Both the position numbers and the translations under genes were made by a program. The notes below the pieces were generated by a model, which was given only the letters and a program-made list of their open reading frames with translations, searched no databases and was not told the origin of the DNA. Below are positions 34,092 through 45,302 of a DNA stretch of 64,000 bases, piece after piece. The stretch spans positions 186,001 through 250,000 of the forward strand of contig JADNRZ010000010.1 of the NCBI GenBank assembly GCA_015501605.1. Reading direction: 5' to 3'. This stretch comes from Panaeolus papilionaceus. Its lineage: Eukaryota > Basidiomycota > Agaricomycetes > Agaricales. Position 1 is the first letter of the stretch. Each line of letters opens with the position of its first letter.

Positions 34092-35545
34092 TCATGAAGA
34101 ATCCGTTCTCGTGATGCCTCGCCAGGAACTAGGATGTACCTTCAATTCCTCTTGGTGTTCGTAGCACCCGTCCTTCGAGAAGTGCACACTGGCAGGAATG
34201 GAAGGTTGATGACAATTATCGATACTAATATCATTCGCAAAAAGCGGGGGTTCAAATATGGTGTCCTGATCACAATTGAACCGCAAGGATGAGAGACGCG
34301 TACTAGGATTTCCATCTCTTGCTCGAGAGTGTCGAAGGTTTCTGGGTGATGAGAGATCCTTGCTACGACAAAACTCGAGGTTCCGAATGATATAACCCGC
34401 CAACGTGTTCGTCCAAATGATGTTAATAACGGTTGCCGCAAATTGGTATTGTGGCGATCCTTCGAGCGAAACGGCAATAATGGCCAGCACATTGAAAATG
34501 CATATAGCTCTGTGACAGTTGAAAAATGATAATTTACATAAACAGTGTCAGAAACTTGGGAGTTGAAGGTGCAGAGTGCAATATGGATAGTTGGACTCAC
34601 ATATAATATAGCTGAACATCGCAGATAAGACATTGGAAAAGCAATCGCAGGCAGCCACCAAGTGAAAACATCTTCAAGTTCAAGTGGTAACCTCCTCGGG
34701 TCTCTGGCTTCGGCTGGTTGGATGTTATAACCCTCCAAGATTGAGCGAAAAGAAGGGTCGTATCAAAGCAAAGTAACATGGCATTCGGGATGACAGCAAA
34801 TCTTGTCTGCGAAACGATGCAGTAGTGGGTTGGACCCACAACGTCCCCTTTCGCACCAATATGGAAAGCACAAGTGCTGGCGCAGAGCGTGATCCATAAG
34901 AGTAATGACGTAATGAGCGAAATTCTGTCCTTATTGAAGATTGCTCTGAGTCGCAAAAGGAATATGACTGATGTTGTCGTGACTGCAATGAAATAGAATG
35001 CCGTGATCGCCGAGAGAAACTGTGTACAGTTCCATGCAACAGAGCTGGCTAAGATGGCTCCAGATCATGAGTGGCTTTGAAGGCTGATTCGCACAAGTGA
35101 CCAACCATAAAATAATGTGCTTAATAGTGCCAACCCCAAAGTCCCTAGTCTACCATGAGGGACTAGTTAATCAAATAGTCAAACAATTGACACTCCTTTA
35201 TCTTCATTGTTACCTTGAAATTATGTAGATCGTGGATAAAAGCCAATTTGCTAACCCATTTGTCATGATAAATCCATGGTCTTGAGTAATGTTATCTATG
35301 ATGTCCCAAACGAAGACCTATTAAACGAATATTCAATATAAATGACAATCATTGTTAAGGAAAGACCTATATCATATGTCCGTAGCACGTACCACGAACC
35401 CACTGACAATAATCAATGTTACAGTACTTACCTGGTTGGCAAGCTCAGGCTGGAGGTAAGCCAAGGGGGCATAAAAATCGCCGGAAAACGACAAGCAACC
35501 CGCCGCTGAATTGACAGAAACACTGCCATTTACTATCTCAGACAT
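34092..35545 (-). CDS. Uncharacterised seven-TM protein, paralog 2 (divergent)
   Basis: From ATG 35545: MSEIVNGSVSVNSAAGCLSF, a helix (VSTVTLIIVSGFV), the hallmark exon VFVWDIIDNITQDHGFIMTN with STIYIISR, LGTLGLALL, and a helix-rich exon (FLSAITAFYFIAVTTTSVIF, LRLRAIFNKDRISLITSLLL, HYCIVSQTRFAVIPNAMLLC). The last exon reads LAIIAVSLEGSPQYQFAATV, IIWTNTLAGYIIRNLEFCRS, and a hydrophilic tail to 34092. Compared with its three paralogs, the RV-RNTKFGL motif is changed to YIIRNLEFC, and the SRALL loop to a form lacking that motif. It may have changed role or be relaxing. Exon borders in the second half are less certain, so it could be a young pseudogene. Confidence 0.6.
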
Positions 35546-36106
35546 CACGGCTCCAGCGTAGAGCCTATTGTGTTTTAAAGCGTAATCGGAGGGGTGTTTT
35601 TGGACTCTGGTTCCAAAACGAACTTTGTATCAATGGAGAAGAGGGTAACGGGCATGAAGCGGTAAATTTAAACTGGTCGTGGTTTTATACTCCATCGAGC
35701 ACACCATGATGTATCGTCTCCGACTGTCTCCGAGTACGCTTTGTGTGTGTTTTGGGATGTTGAACGAGTTGCGAAGAGGGACATCCATATTCCAGTTCCG
35801 TTGTAAACGCTTCGCCTACTGCTGTCGCAGTGTATAGATAGAAACGACGGCAGTGATGTACTACCACGATGCCCCAAGTTATGGATCCTGTGCATTAGAT
35901 TAAGCTGATGCCAATCTAGAAGTTTGTTCATTGATGAAATTCATGGCGGATAAGACATGCCGCGATTAGCTTAGAAATCATTTCCTTTCATCAGGTTTCA
36001 TCGACCTGGTGCCTTGAGTACTATATTTACATACTTAAAACGATGTATTCACAAGTTTACCCTATTTGCATTTCGGTTATGATTATTCACAGGCTTTGTG
36101 AACATA
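35546..36106. other. Intergenic between seven-TM paralog 2 and the transposon relic
   Basis: No coding sequence is recognised. Frames at 35668-35931 (-) lack any domain. The stretch becomes increasingly AT-rich toward the transposon relic. Confidence 0.4.
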
Positions 36107-36112
36107 CCCTAG
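36107..36112 (+). repeat. Left 6-bp target-site duplication (CCCTAG)
   Basis: CCCTAG directly precedes the left terminal inverted repeat and recurs directly after the right one at 37996-38001, as expected of a target-site duplication. Confidence 0.65.
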
Positions 36113-36251
36113 TATGGTGTACCATGTGCACTTTTATTATTTTTTGTGTTTATCTGTTAAGGGTTATGTAAATGTGTATGTATGCATTTTGTGTTAAGGC
36201 TGATATTTAAATGAGCATGCATATATTCAGGCAAGTTGGATATAGACACGA
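36113..36251 (+). repeat. Left terminal inverted repeat
   Basis: 139 nt running from TATGGTGTACCAT to GGATATAGACACGA, matching the reverse complement of 37857-37995. The best-preserved block is GGCTGATATTTAAATGAGCA, near its inner end. Confidence 0.8.
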
Positions 36252-37856
36252 AAATCTGCTGATATATATTCACTTTATGTATATATCAGCTAATTGTTGA
36301 AGATTTCTGTGCATATATCCCACCCCGTGTTGGATAAATCAGACTTAAATACGGAAAATCTAGGTATATATCCAATAATCTCAATATTTTCACCAGTATA
36401 AGATATTGGCTGATTTATCCGAGGTGTAGTAGATATACATGACAAATGTTCAAGTGAATGAAACGTTTCAGCAAGTTCAGCAGATCACGGCCATCAAAGT
36501 ATCTCAGCATCCCATAGCGGCAAGCTAATTGAGATGTGTTTATGCATTTGAGTGGGTTTCTTCACAGCAGTCTCGACCAACAACGATGAACAAAGGGATT
36601 AAAATTACAATGAAACTTGTAAAAAATATATTTTATTATACTCCAGCCGCCCCTTTTATTTCTTGGCATGTTCTCAAGCGGAATTATGATTGCCGAGGTG
36701 GTGCCGAGGTGCCAATCAACCTCGGAGCCATGCCGAAGAATAGCTGATTGTTAGCTTGAACAAATGATAAAGGCAGTGTATATCAAGAGACAAAGGCCGA
36801 TTGGTCTGTATGTATAATGGCATTCGTAGAAATATACACACTAGAAATATGTGGTATATATCCTATTTTTGTATGGTATAGGCGCGTTGCATGTGAAAAC
36901 TTCGCTGATATATCCAGTTCATAGATATACACCACCGAATTTTTCCGAGTCCCGTTAAGGGAAGAGGTCTTTGTGCGGCCATTTTGTCCCCGCATTTGCG
37001 ACCTCTCGTAATGTGAATGTGTCATCACATCGTAATATGAATTTGTCATCACATAAGTGAAGAGGTTGCGCAAATCGTAATATGGATTGATTCAAATAAT
37101 TTGTTTATTTAAATTTACTTAGTCATCTAGGCTTAAAAGGTGCATTATTAAGCATCATTTTTAGTTTCTAACTGGTCTTCGAGAGAGCATTTCTGAGCAT
37201 TTCTCACTCCAATTTTCATTGCCCCATCATCACCTCCTATATCTCTCTTGCTCTTGAGATAGCCGAATGCCATTGGCTCTAATATATGACTGATAATTAC
37301 AAAAAAAATGTGACTGCAATAAAGCAAGGCTATGCAGGGCAGCAGGAGTTCTGGGATTGCAGTTGTTATAGCAGAGATATTAAAATTCACTATAGCTGAT
37401 GAAACTGTGAGTGGATAAAGCTGTAATTTAACACACCTGTGCACTACATATGTGTCTAGACAATTCCTGAGTCTTACAACGAACAGTCCAGATTTATGAG
37501 TGTGATTAAATTTCAACTATTCATAGTAAATGGAATAGAATCAGACTAGCGCTGGAATTGGCGCTAGCTGCTATCATGTGACAGACATTAATATAAAATA
37601 TTTGACTCATCTTGTTAAACTGTAAAATAAGCTGTTGAAGATGAATCATGACCTAAGAGATATTATTATACAGTTCTGAGTTCTGACATTCAAAACACCT
37701 GTATTTTTCCTTACAATAGCATCCAAAGATGTATATTTGTCTAACTTTTTTACACTATCATGATCTTGCTTAGGAACTAGTCCTGACTTGGAATTGGGAA
37801 AATGAGAATGTCGGGACTCGGATTAGCCAGGCCAGCAGCCATGGCCCACAACCTAG

Positions 37857-37995
37857 TCGTGTCTATATCCAACTTGTCTGAATATATGCATGCTCATTTA
37901 AATATCAGCCTCAACACAAAATGCATACATACACACCGAAATAACCATTAACGGATATACATGAAAAATAATAAAAGTGCAGATGGTACACCATA
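37857..37995 (-). repeat. Right terminal inverted repeat
   Basis: 139 nt, the reverse complement partner of the left repeat with about a dozen differences, mostly in the outer half (positions 37930-37975). Confidence 0.8.
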
Positions 37996-38001
37996 CCCTA
38001 G
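37996..38001 (+). repeat. Right 6-bp target-site duplication (CCCTAG)
   Basis: Direct copy of the left flank hexamer, abutting the right terminal inverted repeat. Confidence 0.65.
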
Positions 38002-38595
38002 GTCTTACTACACATGCGTGAGTATATCTGAAGGTGACGATATATATCCACCCTTATAAAGACCAGTAGTTTTCATCGGTTTAAAATCTGTTGCTCGGGC
38101 TCGACAGACGATGATAGACGAAGGACAAGCATTATTTGCAAGACAATAACGTGTCATATAACCTTGGCCCTTGGGAGTGCTGGCTTATAATACACAGTCT
38201 CTCTGAGAAAATATTATAATTGTCTGCCTCGATATACCTGTTCTGCCGTTAGATATGTCCGAAAATAGACGAGTGCTCAGTCTTCTAGAGAAATTTGTGG
38301 TCAATTGACTTCAGATTGCGTAGTGCACATGTTTATCTCTAGATCTTGAAGATATTCCAGAGAGTGACAAGTCCCGCCTATTGGTAGTGCACATATTTAA
38401 TTTTATTACCATCCCCATCAGTGACCAAGAAACATGCACAACCTTGGAAAAGGTTCGATCTTGGTGTATAAAACAAGCACATCGTTCCATCTTCATGTTT
38501 GGTTTTTCATGCTTCACGTCCTATACCGAGGCGGTCCCCTGATCAATTGCATCCACTTTGTCCTCTGACTCACTTATCTACCAGCCCAAGCTGGG
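38002..38595. other. Intergenic between transposon relic and seven-TM paralog 3
   Basis: No gene recognised; contains the upstream region of the seven-TM gene starting at 38596. Confidence 0.4.
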
Positions 38596-40002
38596 ATGTC
38601 TAACATGCTGCTGCTGTGTCCTTTACCCCCGCCATTCACAATCTTCAATGCGCTAACTCCAGCACTCTACATGCCTGCAGAAATCATGGCTCAAGCAAAT
38701 ACATCATCCTACATCCTTGCAGGCGGATGTGCCGTACGTAACTAGATTTTCAAGTTGCGCATGCATTTATGCCAGACCACTCACGTTGAAGGTGTGATTT
38801 TTTACATAGATTTTTATTTGGGACTTCATACGCAACCTTCGAGATGATTATAGACTTGTCACAGAAAATGGATTCAGGGTTGGGCTTCCAACAATAGTCT
38901 ACATCATTTCACGGTAAGGGGTTGGGCACTCTCTGCGATTCTGAGTCTAAGGTTAACACCAATCATCAAAGAATTGGAACTCTGGGATTGGTGTTGTGCA
39001 GTGTAGTGGCTCAGGGTGAGTGGCTTTACATACGAAAGGGCCCTTCTCATCCAGACTGGACTAGCAACTACTATATTCAATAACAATTGTTGGCGCCTCA
39101 ACCAATATCGCTCAGCACTTTACATGGTTGCGATCCCAGCCACAACACTCTTGTTCGTGTTGCGACTCAGAGCAATTTTCAACAAAAACACATTCATTAT
39201 CGCCACATTTGCAATGGTCTGGATGGCCCTCTCCGCTACCACTTTTGCTTTTGTGAAGAGCGCAGAAGTGTACGGTTCCGCCATCTCATTGGTCGATTAT
39301 AATTCCTGCCTCATCACATTGAACGTCGACTGGTTCATCATTGCCCCACATGTCGTCTTATTTGTTTACGACACAATGATATTTGTCGCTATTTCCTGGA
39401 GGCTCGTAATGTCCAGCCATGTATGCCTGCGCCAGCGAAAAGCTTACAGTGTCCGGAAGTTGATATTCGGCCATTACCTGCCTTCATTCTCCCGTGCTCT
39501 TCTCCGTGATGGTCAGCGGTATTATGGGTGAGCACTAGTAATAGCTCCAAGATTTATTTCCCATTAAATATACACTCAATAATACTCTATTAACAGTGTC
39601 ACTGTCTCGCTTAACCTCGTTGCCATGATCGAAATGTTTTCCTTCCTCAGCCTTCCCTCTCAACTCATCCAATCGGAGTTGAGCTTCACCCTCCTCAATA
39701 TCGCTCTTATGAATGTTATGGCGTGTCGTGTCTTTCGAAACACCAAATTCGGTCTCATCAAGGACTCTGTCATATCCACGACGTTTCTACACTCTGTCAG
39801 GGAGAGAAACCGCAACTCAGCGTCATTACCACTAAGATTCGATCAGGAACTTCGGGATGCCACATTCGAGATTACGCCCGTCGTGCATCGTCCGCGTCAA
39901 ATTTACCCTAACAATTCCTTTACACATCCTTTGAGCAATGTTCAAGATAGCTTCGAACCGCAGCAGGAAATGGGGCATCACATTGACTCAAACAGGGGAT
40001 AA
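38596..40002 (+). CDS. Uncharacterised seven-TM protein, paralog 3
   Basis: This copy lies on the + strand, opposite to its three paralogs. From ATG 38596 it reads MSNMLLLCPLPPPFTIFNAL, TSSYILAGGCA, an intron, then FIWDFIRNLRDDYRLVTENG with PTIVYIISR, IGTLGLVLCS, and a long exon (YRSALYMVAIPATTLLFVLR, FAMVWMALSATTFAFVKSAE, DWFIIAPHVVLFVYDTMIFV, AISWRLV) ending GHYLPSFSRALLRDGQRYYG. The last exon has VTVSLNLVAMIEMFSFLSLP, a helix, MACRVFRNTKFGLIKDS and a hydrophilic tail to 40002. All family landmarks are intact. Its inversion next to the transposon relic suggests that rearrangement around that element moved it. Confidence 0.7.
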
Positions 40003-40880
40003 AGGAAGGTTTATGTAAATACAAACGTGTCATATAAAATAGAATAGCTCTGAAAACTCCTGTATTAGGCTACGTGAGCACAGGTCAAAAGCTAGTGCAT
40101 CCGTAGACAAGTGTCGGCATTTAGAAGCGACGGGAGTGGGTTTTAGACTCCTATTCGAATATGCATGCGTTAACAAAGGTTGGGAAACCAAGTTTGGGGC
40201 GACCGTTCAAGGCAACCATTCCAAATTACATGACATGATGCGATGCACCAGAGAAGCTGCGTATCTATAGAATTCCACCCCCACGATTATACGGTCATTA
40301 CATCAGGCGCAGCTTCTGAAAATGATGATCTCCAGTGACGATCCAGCTATTCTAAGTATCAAGGCGAAAATAGCAGGGGAGATGGGATCACATCTTTGTG
40401 TTGTCTTCCTACATGGTATCAAAAAAAAATGCAACGCTTTAATAAGACATTTGATCGGTGTTCAGCTTGAATTCACTTCTATTCGTTCCACTGGGGATTC
40501 ATGCGCCAGCCTACAATGGTCGCGATTGGCAATATTATTAAACTGGAAAAATCATCACTGGGTCAAGGATTTAAATAGGCGGGCAGCCAATGCATCTTGG
40601 TAGATACTCGGGGAATGTATTTCGATATCAATAGGGGCAGTGGCTGTGCATTGTTAATGATGTTGATGAAGCATCAAAATCCTTTAACCAAAATTTCAGT
40701 CTCCACGTCCGCATCAGAGAATCCCATGCTGTGCGGGCACATGTTACCCCGAACGAAGTACTCACTTCGAAGCAATGAACATTGAATCAGGTCATTTCGT
40801 TAACCTCAAGTACTACCATTCAAGTTGAGCCAATATATTACACACTGATACACAAACTTTGAGTCGAGGATGGAGTGCGA
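40003..40880. repeat. Intergenic, partner of the 30.5-30.9 kb repeats
   Basis: About 40305-40385 and 40600-40735 match the intergenic DNA at 30480-30560 and 30790-30930 (for example AATAGGGGCAGTGGCTGTGCA and TTCTGAAAATGATGATC). A third short match, AATAGGGGCCGTGGCTGTGCC, is at about 45588-45608. Frames within are chance. No gene seen. Confidence 0.5.
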
Positions 40881-42652
40881 CTACTCCGACCAAGCACTCG
40901 CGTAGGATGGAGGAAGTGCACCGTCACTAGCAGGTGCCTGTGATGGGGAAAGATTCTGCCGTCGTAGAGGAGTCAAAACCGGGAGCTGAGCTTGAGACGG
41001 TGGAGTCGGTTGAGAGAGTGAGTTAGACGCTGACGGATCCGCGACCAGAATCGCAGCACGGGTCTTATTCCGTGATACGGCTGCATGTTGGGTGCTGCCC
41101 TGTGCCGTGGCATCTTCCTGTGGGGGATGGATGATACGAGGCAGCTTTTCTTGAGGATACGGCGTCGCTGTTGGTATCATCGCAGTTTGGACTTGATCAT
41201 GGACGGGACGAGCAGTTGTCTCTGGAGAAGAGGGTATCAGATTTGGAATCTTTTCCTGGGGATAGGGTATCGCTGTTGCTGAATTTTGAACTCGGTCGAT
41301 GATCACGGGAGGAGCTGATGCTGCTGCTTCCACCTTCTCTGGGGGAAAAGGAACGATACCGCGTGTAACGTGGTCTTCCTTGTTATTTGAAGCATCTAAA
41401 GACAGTGATAAGAGATGCTGAGAACGTATACGAAGAAATCTTAGACCCACCCAATTGGTTTCCGACGGACTTTCCGGAGTTCAATCGACGATGCCACCAA
41501 ACAAGACACCCAACTGCGAAAGCCAACAAAGCGAGACCCCCCAGAACACTCCCAACGACTACCTTGAACTCAAGGTGCTGCCCATCCGAGTCTGAATTAG
41601 CCACTGGTGCTGGTGTGAATATTATCGTACTGGAATTTCCTGTGCTCGTAGTGTTTTTGGATGTGAGAGTAGAAAACGCCGGTGTATATGTGATATAATC
41701 GAGACGGAGGGTCGTGTTGCTGATTTCCGTCACGGTCACCTTGAGCTGGTGATCGCCGGCGGGGAGATTATCGTATGAGATGAAGGGGAAGTTGACATAC
41801 CATTCTGGGATAATCCAGTTCACTTCTTGGATGTGGTATGTCTCTGAAGTAACGTTTCCATCTAATTCGAACTGCACAGCTAATGATGAGACGTTTCCCC
41901 ATGCAAAGAATCCATAAATGGTCGCAGATGTGCCTAATATTCCGTGTCAAGTGACGCACACATAAAAGTATGGTCGTATAAACGTACCTAAGAAAGAGAA
42001 CGTAAACGAATCCCCAACTCGAGTCGCCGCATGCGTGGTATTCTGCGCTGGCGTCAACCACTGCCTATTATGCGAATCAAAGGCCAAGTTATTGGTTATC
42101 TCCCATCCTGAGCCTTGGTACTCTATCTGTGCGTCGCTATCGTCGACAAACATCGTCTTGCCCTCGAGATCAGTATCCGGCCCAACAATAACCAGTGCGT
42201 AGTCCAACGTCAACTGATAGCAATGGGCCATTAAGATCCGATGTGTCCCATATGCCAGGTTATGTGTATTGTACCACGGCCCTGGATATGGCTCATCAGT
42301 CCCATTCACGAGAACGGTGAGGGCCTGAGGAGAGTCGGGGTCTATTGTAATCGTTGAGCGTGGCAGGAAGCTTGGAGAGGTAAGTGGTGAGCCTCCGACG
42401 AACGTTACACCAGAACCTTGATATTGGTGTTAAACATAGGTAAACCCTAGGGAAGATATCGGAAGCACGCATACCTTGAAATGTGAATGTGAAGTTACCC
42501 AACCAATCCCGGGCATCGCGCGTTGAGTTCAGGTAAGGCCAATTCCATACACTTGCGCGCGTTGCGCCTGAAGTGTTGTCCCAGAAACCTTGGAAGGAAA
42601 AATCGAACGAAGAGCTGTCGACGATGATGACTCCGGTGTCCGACTCACTCAT
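40881..42652 (-). CDS. Single-pass receptor-like protein with PPxY tail, copy B
   Basis: Paralog of the gene at 31096-32868 with the same exon layout. It begins MSESDTGVIIVDSSSFDFSF, then LGNFTFTFQG, GSGVTFVGG, TITIDPDSPQALTVLVNGTD, FVDDSDAQIEYQGSGWEITN, GDSFTFSFLG, an exon with MQFELDGNVTSETYHIQEVN and DNLPAGDHQLKVTVTEISNT, and one helix (VVVGSVLGGLALLAFAVGCL) with WWHRR. The tail keeps three P-[FY]-P-x-x-K motifs (VPFPPEK, IPYPQEK, TPYPQEK) and the same end GALPPSYASAWSE. The tail is as well kept as the ectodomain, which argues that cytosolic binding matters. No signal peptide is visible, as in copy A. Confidence 0.7.
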
Positions 42653-43087
42653 GATAGGCAGCTCATGACAGTCTGGACAAAAGGTGCGTTCACGTCAGGA
42701 CATTTGTGCGCACCACATGACGGTTGTTTGTGATTACCTGTTGATAGTTGTCCGACCTGTATCTGTCGTTCATACATAACGCGAATGTATTGATGTCTCA
42801 ATGTTGAGAATTGGACGACCAAATACAAGGGTCGAGGATCCTGAGAGAGTTCTGATGATGTCTAGTCCCTGAACAATCTGACCCTCTTGATCCCCAATAA
42901 TTAAAAGCGGTCCCTCGAATTCCTCAACTGGGCTTTGCGTACGCAGTGTACCGCTATAAAGTTGCGACGCTGATTCCTAAACGGGACATTTCTGGCGCCT
43001 CCTTCCCCTCTATAACTAGTCTATACATTGAACATCTCCCGAGTCTCTTGTGCACTGCACAATGCACTTTTTCTCGTTCTGAATCAT
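42653..43087. other. Intergenic with a phosphoesterase exon relic
   Basis: This contains the receptor B upstream region and the decayed phosphoesterase exon at 42900-42993; the right end is the 3' flank of seven-TM paralog 4. No intact gene. Confidence 0.5.
42900..42993 (+). pseudogene. Decayed metallophosphoesterase exon
   Basis: The frame SLEFLNWALRTQ followed by CTAIKLRRLIPKRDIS aligns with SPEFCDWAFGYPRDETAVKI-ARQIPECDIL of the intact gene at 46815-46910, with a small deletion (about four codons' worth changed) in the YPRDE part. It lies about 250 nt upstream of receptor copy B, the same place where receptor copy A has its phosphoesterase fragment. No other part of the gene survives. Confidence 0.65.
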
Positions 43088-44435
43088 CTAGGGCTCAGGA
43101 AGCGAAATCTGGGATCGACATCGGTACACTTCGCCATTCGATTGCGATTGCGATGCCTCGACCTCAAACGTCCCGCTCAGAGTCCGCTCGTGGTTAAACC
43201 TCAAAGGCAATGACCGTGGGACAGCACCTCTTCTTCCAATACCATCTCTAGATCTCTCCACTCCCGTGCTAGACTCTGAATGTAAATAGATACTCGACAT
43301 CTCCATGCCGGGGTCCCTGCTCAGCCCAAACTTGGTGTTTCGGTATACCCGACACGCCATGATGTTCATCAGGATGATGTTGGGGATGGCGAACATGGCG
43401 CGACATGTGGGTGGTATGGCTTCGAGGAAGAACGCGAGGATGTTGAATAGGTTGAGGAGGACTGTGGCACTGGGATAAGGTGAGGGGAAGCAAATTTGAA
43501 TGTGTTAAAGGGCGATCGCTAGTTGTACCGACTCACGCATAAAATCGTTGATTGTCATGCAAAAGCGCACGCGAGAATGACGGGAGATAACCACCAAATA
43601 CCATCCTGCCCACACTCCACCCCTTTGGGGAATCCTTATCGACATGCATAACGCTCACGAGCCTCCACGATATCGCAAAAAACACAAGTGTATCATACAC
43701 CAACAACATGATATTAGGCGCAATAACAAACCGATGCGTCTCTGACACGGTGCAGTACTGCACTATCGGCGAGAGCTGGATGAGGACGCCGCCCATACCT
43801 GTTGGGAACGCGAAGGTAGTGATGAAGACTGTAGTCCACATTATTCCGAATATGACGACGACGATGAGATTGTTGTGGAAGATGGCTTTCAGACGTAGGA
43901 AGAACAGGAAAGATGTTGCGGAAATTGCGATTGGAAAGAATGGGGCGGTGAATTTGAGGAAGTGGGCACAGTTTGATGTTATGGATGCCGCTAAGTAGAA
44001 TCGAATAAGGGGATCTGGGCCGTGGGTTTTGCGGATGCACTTACTTTGATATAGGGAACTTGTCAGTGCTAATCCCAGAGTGCCAAGCCTAGGTTGTTTT
44101 TGCATTAATAAGGTTGTCTACGCGCGCTTGGTACGTGTTAGATTGTCGTTACTTACCGTGAAACGACATAAGCTATAGTCGGAAGCCGTATCCTAAACCG
44201 GTGCTCTGACACGAGCTTATAGTCATCCCGAAGGTTATCTACAATATCCCAGAAGAGAACCTAGGAAAGTCAGTGTCAGCGTTCCATCAGCACTGTCAAC
44301 CATTGGACAGAGTACCCCACAACTGCCCACTAGGGTATACGTTACAAATCTCAACTGGGCAGCGAGCTCGATCTCAGAAGGCAAGACTTGAATGTCTTCT
44401 GGGCCGATGGTACTCCGTGGCCATTGAAGAGACAT
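43088..44435 (-). CDS. Uncharacterised seven-TM protein, paralog 4
   Basis: Closest relative of paralog 1 (28616-29986). From ATG 44435: MSLQWPRSTIGPEDIQVLPS, FVTYTLVGSCG, the hallmark exon FWDIVDNLRDDYKLVSEHRF with PTIAYVVSR, LGTLGLALTSSLYQS, then a large exon (APFFPIAISATSFLFFLRLK, FGIMWTTVFITTFAFPTGMG, TVSETHRFVIAPNIMLLVYD, TLVFFAISWRLV) ending GGYLPSFSRALLHDNQRFYA. The last exon carries SATVLLNLFNILAFFLEAIP, MACRVYRNTKFGLSRD, and a hydrophilic Arg/Ser-rich tail with RSLPLRFNHERTLSGTFEVE, a stretch also found in paralog 1 (LPLMFNHERSLAS). All family landmarks are intact. Function unknown. Confidence 0.7.
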
Positions 44436-45084
44436 GAGTTCGCTAGATAAGTACGCGGATAGGCGCTTGAGCGTTTTAGGACGTGGAAGCAGTGAAGTGG
44501 GCGATGGGCCTAACAATCAAAAGGACAATCCGTAATTGTGAATCGATTTATATATCGTCGAGTGTAGTGAGCTGCGCATGAGGTATGATAAAAATAAATC
44601 TTGATAATCCTGATAGCATGTAAGAATTTAAAATCCATCTGTGTCCGAGATTCTCGAACCCCCACCTATCCTCGATATTCATATTTATAGAACAGGCCGT
44701 CTGGTACGGAGTACAGCTACGGCTGAATATCATCGCTCTGTCCTCGAACGCTGCAAGATAAGTTTCTGGCCTCGCACAGAAGTTGAGGGTTTGAAAAGCT
44801 TCTTGTTGGGTCCGAGGCATTGACAGGCATCGAACATACGATATCTAGGATACGAAATCATTCGAGCGGCTGTGCTCATCAACGGGAGTCAAATTGAAAC
44901 GTGGGCTTTTATCTCCGATTCCGAGTACCAAGTTATCTACAACGGCTGTTGCTTTGGTGCGAAACTCAAAATAGGGGTAATAATTGTGGTGACAAGCCCA
45001 TCTATATCTCCCTGTTTTGAGTTATCAACCATTTCCCTTGAAACATTTCCTAATTTTCATTATTTACCAGACAAGTGGCTAGGT
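44436..45084. other. Intergenic, no intact gene seen
   Basis: Upstream of seven-TM paralog 4. A frame at 44548-44820 (-) has no recognisable domain. Confidence 0.4.
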
Positions 45085-45262
45085 AAATAAGTAGAAAATA
45101 TTCAGACCATGCACTGTGGGAGGGCACCATCACTGGCAGGTGCCCGTAGAAGGGAGGATCCTGACGTCGGAGAGGAGTCGAAAATGGGAAGCTGAGATCG
45201 TGCAGTGGGTTAAGGGGGTGGCGGTGGGGTGGGTTAGACGCTGACGCGTACGGATCCTCACC
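45085..45262 (-). pseudogene. Relic of the receptor-like protein's cytosolic tail
   Basis: The reverse frame contains STPLRRQDPPFYGHLPVMVP-SHSAWSE, a decayed version of the tail end LTPLRRQNLSPSQAPASDGALPPSYASAWSE of the intact copies (for example 40881-40990). DNA matches include TTCAGACCATGCACT, GGGAGGATCCTG-CGTCG and GTTAGACGCTGACG. The PPxY motif and reading continuity are lost. Confidence 0.75.
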
Positions 45263-45302
45263 CTCACGCCACCCAATATTAAAATCGAATGAAAACACCC
45301 GC

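Larger units (their letters stand above)
36113..37995. mobile_element. Non-autonomous TIR DNA transposon, 1.88 kb
   Basis: The element is bounded by two 139-nt terminal inverted repeats that are roughly 90% alike by eye and flanked by CCCTAG on both sides. The interior is strongly AT-rich, with several TATATATCC and GATATATA motifs that can fold back. No transposase is recognised: the longest internal frame (37148-37516, -) has no DDE or zinc-finger pattern. It is therefore a deletion derivative or MITE-like element. TIR ends begin TATGGTGTACCAT. Superfamily is not decided: a 6-bp duplication does not match the usual hAT (8) or Mutator (9) sizes. TIR similarity suggests moderately recent insertion. 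Confidence 0.8.

Noticed and set aside
37148..37516. Possible transposase inside the inverted-repeat element
   Set aside because: The 122-codon frame has no DDE/D triad, zinc finger or hAT-like motif, and the remaining interior is AT-rich and full of stops.
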